12,330 nucleotides of DNA, taken from NCBI GenBank assembly GCA_010279815.1, contig QEOQ01000704.1:136094-148423 (forward strand), read 5' to 3'. Source of the stretch: Brachionus plicatilis (taxonomy: Eukaryota > Rotifera > Eurotatoria > Ploima > Brachionidae). Positions 6,923-12,330 of this stretch are shown here, one piece after another. The translations under genes and the position numbers were made by a program. The stretch's first letter is position 1, and every line of letters begins with the position of its first letter. The notes below the pieces were generated by a model. That model was not told the DNA's origin. It did no database searches and saw nothing but the letters and a program-made list of their open reading frames with translations.

Positions 6923-7612
6923 CAGTGTTTCACACTTAACTCGAACTCTTTGGGACTTTGAGAAAAGCTTGAGTTAACCGTCAGTTCGAGTTAACCGATA
7001 ACAATCAAAAAACATTTAAAAGACATTTTATTACAAATCAAAATTTACAAAAACACGTCAGGAAAAATAATAAAACGAAAACAAAAATAATAAAATTGTA
7101 TTTGATTTGACTTTTTAATTTAAGTTGTTTTTTTTTCGTTTGTTTCTTAACTATTTTCCATTTTTTGCAAGTACTTTAGAAATTGCTGGTTATATTCAGA
7201 TTTGGACTGACAAAAGTCGATATAAAAGATCGCATATCTGATTTATTCAGTCTTAAAACATGAAATCATTTTCTTCTACTGAGTCAGTTTCATGATGTTC
7301 TTCATGATTTTTTTCTTTAATGTTTTGGACAATCATGTCGTCAGTTAAACTTGTTGCTGTTATTTAATCATCATCAAAACTGAAATACTTTTTTCATTTT
7401 TATCCGATGAAATAATCGTAGCATACTTTTGTTTTAGAGTGACTAGATTTATTTTGCGTTTTGTTCCTTTCGAATTCATTTTAATGTTTACAATTGTAAT
7501 TGTTTTATTACTTTCTAGTGTTGATTATTCTATTATATTATTGAAAAAGACAAATGAACAATTAAAATCGTTAATTATTAAGCAAAAAGTTCGAGTTAAT
7601 CGTGAAGCACTG
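6923..7612 (-). mobile_element. pogo/Tigger-like DNA element, internally deleted
   Basis: The 28-bp termini match at 24 positions: CAGTGTTTCACACTTAACTC (6923-6942) continuing into GAACTCTTT, and the inverse at 7585-7612 beginning CAGTGCTTCACGATTAACTC on the minus strand. The left flank is TA (6921-6922), the normal pogo target; the right flank reads AT, so one side has changed. GAGTTAACCG recurs just inside the left end (6971-6980, 6988-6997). CAGT termini with TTAACTCGAA words are typical of pogo elements. The inside carries a dead transposase on the minus strand. Confidence 0.65.
7147..7479 (-). pseudogene. pogo-like transposase, N- and C-termini only
   Basis: From an ATG at 7479-7477 the minus strand encodes MNSKGTKRKINLVTLKQKYA and about 19 more residues before TAA at 7362-7360. 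KRKxxLTLKxK is the start of the CENP-B/pogo helix-turn-helix. In other frames, acidic MIVQNIKEKNHEEHHETDSV and later YNQQFLKYLQKMEN, ending at TAA 7149-7147, resemble the acidic tail and last helix of pogo transposases. The whole DDE catalytic core, normally about 200-300 residues, is missing, so this is an internal deletion derivative with later frameshifts. Confidence 0.55.
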
Positions 7613-8038
7613 ATCTAAAATTTTTACTTCTACTACTACTCTTTGCCTGACTTTAAATAAACTTCATTTCTTTAACTTTTCTCACATAGTCCACTGCAAC
7701 AAAAAAAAATCCCTAAAACTTTTTCCAATGATTATTTTTTTTTCATTTTTGTTTAGAACAATTAAACTTTTTATTCCAACTAATACTTACTCCATTCTGA
7801 ATAAAAACAACCATAAGCTTCTAATCACAACAATTTGTGGGCAAAAAATTTTTGAAAAAAAAAACAAATTTAAATTTCAAAATTTTAATTTGAATAGTTT
7901 AATATGAAAAGCAAATATTTTTCCAAGTGATGGCCTTTTTTGTCACCTATCCGCAAACACACACACAAATTTAACGAAGCCAATTAATCGTAAAATATTT
8001 ACGCAGTCCATTAATATTCCGTAACAAAATTATATTCT

Positions 8039-8470
8039 TTACTCTTTTGGCAACAACAAAAAATCTTTTACACAATCTATAATAGCAGTAGTAGTTATGA
8101 GGCATTTAAGAACTCTATTAGATTTTATCGATTTTAGCTCTATAAGAGCTGTGGCAGTCTTTCGTTTATTTCTTTGTTCGAAATCAAACACTTCTCTGTC
8201 GATACCCCCCTTAAAGCCATTAACTGTATCTGAGTTGACAGCACTTTGTGGTAAAGCATTCGAAACCACTCTGTTGGTCAGAAAGTTGTATCGTGATATA
8301 GCTTGTTTGCAAATTTCTTTCTCTAGCTTAATGTTATGTTTTCTTTTTAGGTTCAAATTCAAACTTGTATCCAGGTTCACACCTTTCATTAGGTTAATCT
8401 TCCATGACAGTTGACTATTTTGAACATTTGAATAACATCCCCTCTTGTTCTACGGTCTTCTAAGCTAATG
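8039..8470 (-). pseudogene. LINE RT C-terminal fragment, second lineage
   Basis: On the minus strand from about 8470: LSLEDRRTRGDVIQMFKIVN, the usual LxxRRxRGDxIxxFK motif beyond the thumb of Jockey/CR1-group RTs. A frameshift with stops follows near 8390, then an open frame (8389-8039, 116 codons) with LKRKHNIKL, YNFLTNRVVSNALPQSAV and NGFKGGIDREVF, matching the conserved C-terminal pattern FFxxRVVxxWNxLPxxVVxAxSxxxFKxxLD. The WN of that motif is changed. This wording differs from the three other RT pieces here, which lack the RRxRGD motif, so it is a different LINE lineage. The + strand frame over the same region is a shadow. Confidence 0.7.
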
Positions 8471-8474
8471 GATT

Positions 8475-8832
8475 GGTACAAGCGGACACTTAACCGGCCA
8501 AAATCTTCAGAAACCGTGACCGTGTCCGCATTAGCCTGGCAACTTTATAGCGGTCAGTTGTCCGGTCAGCTTGGCGCCAAAAAATACGGTCAACTTTTTT
8601 TGCAGGGAATCTTTAAGCTTAATAAAATTTCTTTGGAAAAAGAAGAAGTATTCCTTTTTTTTTAAAAAATTACTATTATTATCTTTATTTTTATATAATT
8701 TAATAATTTCATCCTCAAAAAATTTCACGATTTAAGTGGCCGCTCGCCTAAATTTTGTCCGTATTTTTTGCCGCCCTTTTTTTTGGGAGTCAAAAAATCA
8801 GACCGTTTTGTTCACGGTACAAGCGGACACTT
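8475..8832. repeat. GC-richer unit with 17-bp direct terminal repeats
   Basis: GGTACAAGCGGACACTT occurs exactly at 8475-8491 and 8816-8832 in the same orientation. Inside, GCGGACAC is inverted as GTGTCCGC at 8522-8529 and as AAGTGGCCGCT at 8734-8744 (one mismatch over 11), and 8573-8594 is inverted at 8754-8775 with 19 of 22 matches (core CAAAAAATACGG). The unit lies exactly between two minus-strand RT fragments. It has no convincing coding frame. It may be a non-autonomous element, or an element whose right end has been duplicated. Confidence 0.5.
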
Positions 8833-8879
8833 CAATTAAATTAAAAGTATCGTATATTAATTAATAAATATACTTTTGA

Positions 8880-9540
8880 ATTTGTTAATGGAACAGAATG
8901 TCTCAGTCCTGCCCTAACATATCTCTCACTCAACTCAAAAAGTCGATTTGAGATTGTTAGTAGTTTAAGTTTATTATATGCCTCATTATGTAATATGATG
9001 GAGGGAGTATCAAATCTTAGTTCTAGTATAGAACGAACTGCTGAATTTTGGATTACTTCTAACCTTTTGATATTAGTTTCTGAAAGAGAGTTAAGACAAG
9101 GAAAAGAATAATCTAGAATAGATCCAATCAAAGACTTATAAAGGTTTCCTAAATGGTTTAAGTCAAGGCCCCATTTTTTATTCGACAAGATTTTTATCAA
9201 ATTTAGCCTTGAATTGCAACGTTCTTTAATTTCTTCTATCATTGAAGAAAAGGTTAATTTAGAATCAAATTTAATACCTAGGAACTTTATTTCTTTTAAG
9301 CTTTGGATTCTATTCCCATAAATCCTTAAATTAAACACAGAACTTTCTTTATTATTTTTAGTAAAAATCATTGAGCAAGACTTTTCAACCGAAATCTTCA
9401 TTTTCCACTTGAAAAGCCACTGTTCTAATTCAAATAAGTACTTATTCATCTTACTTTCTATATTTCATTTTTTTTATAAATAAAAAAAGTGACAAGATCG
9501 TCTGCAAAGAGAAGTTAATATTCTTTATTAGATTTATTTC
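8880..9540 (-). pseudogene. LINE reverse transcriptase, part after the palm (FADD box)
   Basis: On the minus strand, LLFADDLVTFF with the FADD catalytic box (9508-9497) is followed by a frameshift. An open frame (9449 to about 8880) then gives WKMKISVEKS, GNRIQSLKEIKFLGIKFDSK, LYKSLIGSILDYSFPCLNSL, IQNSAVRSILELRFDTPS and NRLFELSERY. The pattern is that of Jockey-like LINE RTs. The family tail (VERLVKEYKEGF in the copy ending at 10785) is missing: after HSVPL the sequence is unrelated (TNSKVYLL), so the 3' end is lost next to the unit at 8475-8832. Its 5' part lies at 9887-9996, across element C. An in-frame TAA also lies four codons before FADD. Confidence 0.8.
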
Positions 9541-9886
9541 GGTTTTGTGAAGTTCAGTACAAAAGAACAGAACAAAGTGTAAAAAAATTGAATAACTTTT
9601 TTTCAAAAAGTCTAAAATTAATTCTGTGAATGCAGAATGGTGCAACAATCAAAGTTGCATCAACTGTAAAAGTCTGCTAATGATGTGCAAAATCTCTGCA
9701 AAATGCACTTCGCTCGATTATATTGAAATTTAATTTCTGCTAAACTCTGCAAATTTGGTAGACATAGATATTTGATGCAACTTTGAATGTTGCACCATTC
9801 TGCATGCACATAATTAATTTTAAACTTTTGAAAAAAAGTTATTGAATTTTTTTACATTTTTTGAATTTACTGAATTTCACAAAACC
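9541..9886. mobile_element. DNA element C (346-bp MITE, 9-bp target duplication)
   Basis: Terminal inverted repeats of about 118 bp: GGTTTTGTGAAGTTCAG (9541-9557) and, in reverse complement from 9886, GGTTTTGTGAAATTCAG. The arms stay similar through TAAAAAAATTCAATAACTT to GCAGAATGGTGCAAC. It is flanked by a perfect duplication ATTTATTTC (9532-9540 and 9887-9895). Removing it with one copy restores the RT frame between IPKRNK and SNKEY. No coding frame; the short minus-strand ORF at 9648-9451 crosses its arm by chance. Its first 16 bases share TGAAGTTCA, in the same place, with elements A and B. Confidence 0.8.
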
Positions 9887-9996
9887 ATTTATTTCTTTTA
9901 GGAATATCATTAATAAATATACTAAATAATAAAGGACTTATAACTGATCCTTGAGGAACGCCAGCAGATATTTTGAATTCGTTTCAATTACAAATT
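9887..9996 (-). pseudogene. LINE reverse transcriptase, palm segment AGVPQGS
   Basis: On the minus strand: NEFKIS, then [17 protein letters not shown] and INDIPKRN. AGVPQGSxxSPLLF is the nearly invariant RT motif preceding the FADD box, and the spacing to FADD is normal once element C is removed. A stop (TGA) lies just before NEF, and nothing RT-like was found to its left on the minus strand, so this copy is truncated within the palm domain. It belongs with 8880-9540. Confidence 0.75.
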
Positions 9997-10111
9997 TTAT
10001 TTATATATTTTTAGGTGAATCAATTTTAGTTAATTAATTAATTAATTAGAAACCAATAATAAATGCTCATTAAGTTTTAGAGTTCACAGTTTTCAAAAAA
10101 TATAACTCATA

Positions 10112-10785
10112 ATGGACAAATATCTTTTGAGAAAAACATTTGTCTACTAAATAAAATGAAAATCTACTTCAAAAAGTCATGTTCAGTAGTCTTTTCCAGG
10201 TACAAAAAAGAGAGTGATAATCTAAACTTAAAAATTTATGGAAACAGAATAGTGAGCCAAAAAGAAATCAAATTTCTCGGTATTAAATTTGATTCTAAGT
10301 TAAATTTTAATATACTGGTAGACGAAATTAAATAACGCTGCAAATATAGGCTAAATATTATTAAGATATTGTCAAACAAAAAATGGGGTTTTAATCAAAA
10401 CACACTAGGAAATCTTTATAAATCCTTAGTCGGATCAATTTTAGATTATTCTTTTCCTTGCTTAAATTCATTTTCAGAAAATAATATCAAAAAACTGCAA
10501 GCAATTCAGAATACAGCAGTCAGATCTATTCTTAAGTTAAAATATGATACTCCCTCCAACATCGTGCATCATGAGGCTTTTAATAAACTAAAATTACTAA
10601 CAGTCTCCAATCGGCTTTTTGAATTGAGTGAGAGATATGTTGGGACAGGACTGAGTCATTCTATTCCATTGGTTGAAAGACTGGTGAAGGAATACAAAGA
10701 AGGTTTCGAATCAAGATACATTGAATACCCAACTCCATTGTGTAATTGCTACCTTACTATTTCTTCTTTTTTTCCTGAAACTTGA
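10112..10785 (+). pseudogene. LINE reverse transcriptase, C-terminal half, plus strand
   Basis: It begins MDKYL, parallel to MNKYL of the minus-strand copy, with a frameshift near 10150. One frame then runs to TGA at 10783-10785 and includes KIYGNRIVSQKEIKFLGIKF, KSLVGSILDYSFPCLNSF, IQNTAVRSILKLKYDTPSN, NRLFELSERYVGTGLSHSIP and VERLVKEYKEGFESRYIEYP. The only break in that frame is TAA at 10333-10335, where the sister copy has GAA (KERCNSRL). It starts after the FADD box, so it is a 5'-truncated, dead copy of the same LINE family as 8880-9996, facing away from it. Confidence 0.8.
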
Positions 10786-11010
10786 ACTATTTAAACATGT
10801 GCAACATTTAACAATCTATTCCTATTTATGTCTTTTCAACTTTCATTTTTTTAGCTTATTTACTTAATTTCGATTCTTTTTTTTTATCTCATTTTATTAA
10901 CTTTAATTTTATTTTTATTTTATTTTATTTTTATTTTATTTTTTGTTATTTTTTTTAACTTATTCTGAAGGAGCTCTAGCTCGGTACAGAAAACAAATAA
11001 ATAAAAAAAA
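10786..11010 (+). repeat. LINE 3' UTR, stem-loop and A-tail
   Basis: T-rich 3' UTR with TTTTA repeats (10900-10950), then CTGAAGGAGC-TCTA-GCTCGG (10965-10984; stem 10971-10974 with 10979-10982), then ACAGAAAACAAATAAAT and a short A-run ending near 11010. This is the fullest copy of the 3' end and shows that the hairpins elsewhere in the intron belong to this LINE family. The host exon acceptor is about 115 bp further on. Confidence 0.65.
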
Positions 11011-11125
11011 ACATTTATCTGTTAATAAAATTATCTACTAAAAAAGACAATCATCTACAAACGAAAAACTATGCCAATAATTAATATATAATAATATAAA
11101 TAATTTTATTTCGTTTGATTTACAG

Positions 11126-12330
11126 ATTTTGCTGCAAGACTTGGTCGCGCACCGAAAACTGCTCAACTCAATAGTTGCGGAACTAAAATCACCAAGCCAA
11201 GAGTGTTCACGTCTGAACGAAACAACAGCTAGTTTTGTGGACAACCTGAGATCAAGATTCGACAAATTTGCCAACGAAAACTTGCCAAATATCCAGCACA
11301 GGTCCAGTTATCTGCGAGCCATTTTGCAACTTGTCCAAAAGCTGGACATCACATCCGCAAAAATCAGAAGTCTGAGCTGCTTGAGCACGAGAAGATTTAT
11401 GGCCGAAGAAGACGACTCGTCACTGCACTCGGCCGTCGAGGAACAAAAGTCCGTCCTTGACCAAATGAGAATGTACGAACAAGAGGTGGACGAGCTGAAA
11501 TTAGAGGCCAAATCGCTGACCAGCCACGATCACCTTCAAATGCCCACTGTTGTGTACGAAAGGCTCAATTGTGTGCAGGAGACCATTCGGCACAACATAA
11601 GCGAGGAGCTCGAGAGACGCTCCAGCCTCCTCGAAATTCGCCAGCTAAACGACCTCAGAGAAAACAAGCTTCAATTGATGGACCAAAATTTGAAGATGGT
11701 CCAAAAGATGATCTCGCTCAAGTCTGTCGAGAAAACCAACGAGGACAGTTTTACGAGCTTTTTTGACAGCAATCTAAACGAGAGTCTAGACGAGAGCCAA
11801 GACGAGAACAAAGTTGACTTCTTTTTAAAAAAAATATCCAAATGTAAAGATCTGCTGGCCAAAAACTTTCTCATACTCGACGACTTGAACAAGACGGCCG
11901 ATTCAGTTGACCACAGGTTGGAGCAGCTCATTTTTTCCATGAAAAAATACGACCATCAAATGGACCAGGTGGTGGACTTTTATGAGCGAGGCTTGGCCAA
12001 ACGGGCCACTGGACAAAAAAAGCTGCAAACCTTAAAAAGTGAATTGACACAGATATTGAAAAATTTTGACTGCTACTGCGAGCCCGGAGGTGAGACGGGC
12101 GTCCAAAAAATGGCTGTGGATTTGTTGAGTGTGCAGCATGAAAAAATAATGGCAGATATTGAAAAGTTAGAATGCCTTAAAAAAATGGCCAGCCAAATGA
12201 ACGAAGTGGATGACAGTCAGAGGTTCAACGCAGACACCGACTTGCCAATTTTGCTGGCAAACTTTGCACATCTAGTTGAGCACGAAAATGTGTGCACAGA
12301 AAATGAACTCAAGGAGCAAATCAATGAATT
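11126..12330 (+). CDS. Spectrin-repeat protein, large exon, open at right edge
   Basis: After TTTGATTTACAG the frame from 11126 is open for 401 codons to the window end, the longest coding stretch here. It starts ILLQDLVAHRKLLNSIVAEL, a spectrin helix B that completes EKME from the exon ending at 2211. The rest is heptad-like helix (LRAILQLVQKLD, LDQMRMYEQEVDELKLEAKS, FFLKKISKCKDLLAKNF, LNKTADSVDHRLEQLIFSMK) broken by polar loops, notably an acidic Ser/Asn/Glu/Asp segment at about residues 204-229. Tryptophans are absent, so repeat limits are less clear than upstream. It is much richer in G+C (30 of 60 in 11521-11580) and prefers CTG, GTC and GCC codons, unlike the exons before intron 3. All three short minus-strand and one + strand ORFs that overlap it are shadows. 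Confidence 0.85.
   Translation, partial: MLLQDLVAHRKLLNSIVAELKSPSQECSRLNETTASFVDNLRSRFDKFANENLPNIQHRSSYLRAILQLVQKLDITSAKIRSLSCLSTRRFMAEEDDSSLHSAVEEQKSVLDQMRMYEQEVDELKLEAKSLTSHDHLQMPTVVYERLNCVQETIRHNISEELERRSSLLEIRQLNDLRENKLQLMDQNLKMVQKMISLKSVEKTNEDSFTSFFDSNLNESLDESQDENKVDFFLKKISKCKDLLAKNFLILDDLNKTADSVDHRLEQLIFSMKKYDHQMDQVVDFYERGLAKRATGQKKLQTLKSELTQILKNFDCYCEPGGETGVQKMAVDLLSVQHEKIMADIEKLECLKKMASQMNEVDDSQRFNADTDLPILLANFAHLVEHENVCTENELKEQINE

Larger units (their letters stand above)
2212..11125 (+). other. Intron 3, 8.9 kb, filled with transposon remnants
   Basis: Donor GTAATT at 2212; acceptor TTTGATTTACAG at 11114-11125 after a pyrimidine-rich tract; phase 0. The join makes the peptide EKMEILLQDLVAHRKLL, a normal spectrin helix-B sequence, which is the main argument that the left and right exons are one gene. 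Stretches in it without an assigned element: 2212-2540, 5101-5287, 6002-6225, 6460-6780, 7613-8038 and 9997-10111 hold only AT-rich sequence with no coding pattern, apart from a short CA run near 7955-7966, a (TTA)n run at 6787-6802 and a TTAA/AATT run near 10031-10050. Confidence 0.7.

Noticed and set aside
6032..6933. Minus-strand ORFs of 61 and 77 codons (6217-6032, 6933-6700)
   Set aside because: Low-complexity Leu/Ile/Phe/Lys products of AT-rich DNA; the second crosses a LINE 3' end and its trinucleotide run (Asn run).
8097..8665. Plus-strand ORFs of 105 and 65 codons
   Set aside because: The first is antisense to the RT C-terminal fragment, whose minus-strand motifs are clear; the second crosses the repeat unit at 8475.
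9451..9648. Minus-strand ORF of 65 codons
   Set aside because: It reads through the arm of element C into the RT in the wrong frame; the correct frame gives the FADD box.
11038..11940. Minus-strand ORFs and one plus-strand ORF over the last exon
   Set aside because: The frame from 11126 is open for 401 codons with spectrin-like helices; the others are its shadows.
1..12330. tRNA, rRNA, CRISPR, bacterial operons or viral genes
   Set aside because: No cloverleaf, rRNA wording, spaced repeats or such genes were seen; the reverse transcriptases are of non-LTR type, with no protease, integrase or envelope context.

Overview
The window is metazoan genomic DNA. It is very AT-rich, its genes are split by GT-AG introns (one only 47 bp), and it is loaded with decayed transposons, including Jockey-like LINE fragments whose reverse transcriptase (RT) wording recalls those of monogonont rotifers such as Brachionus. 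That assignment is from memory of sequence style and is a guess; an AT-rich invertebrate is the safe statement.

Host gene: one protein-coding gene on the + strand, open at both window edges, can be assembled from four exons (931-1054, 1102-1269, 1579-2211, 11126-12330+). All three junctions are phase 0 and read through without a stop for about 709 residues. The product is an alpha-helical spectrin-repeat protein with the paired-tryptophan helix-A pattern, most like a nesprin/MSP-300 or another giant spectrin-repeat cytolinker. The longest coding stretch in the window is the last exon, which runs off the right edge.

Intron 3 (2212-11125, 8.9 kb) holds nearly everything else and is a transposon graveyard. 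From left to right: a LINE 3' end; a degenerate LINE RT split by a 1.7-kb DNA element (A), which itself holds a smaller relative in reverse orientation (B) and a dead Tc1-type transposase piece; small inverted-repeat elements; two minus-strand LINE 3' ends; a hAT-like end; a pogo-like element with an internally deleted transposase; a minus-strand RT tail of a second LINE lineage; a GC-richer repeat unit; a minus-strand RT carrying the AGVPQG and FADD boxes, interrupted by a 346-bp element (C); and a plus-strand RT with its 3' UTR ending about 115 bp before the host exon resumes.

Most notable: elements A, B and C have GG...CC ends, 9-bp target duplications and an identical TGAAGTTCA at positions 8-16 of their termini, although A/B and C are otherwise different families. 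Taking out A or C together with one 9-bp duplication restores the local RT reading frame. Separately, five LINE 3' ends share a four-base-pair stem (GAGC/GCTC) with a different loop in most copies, one copy keeping pairing by a G-U wobble, upstream of A-rich tails where these are visible.

No tRNA, rRNA, CRISPR or bacterial-type regulatory features were seen.
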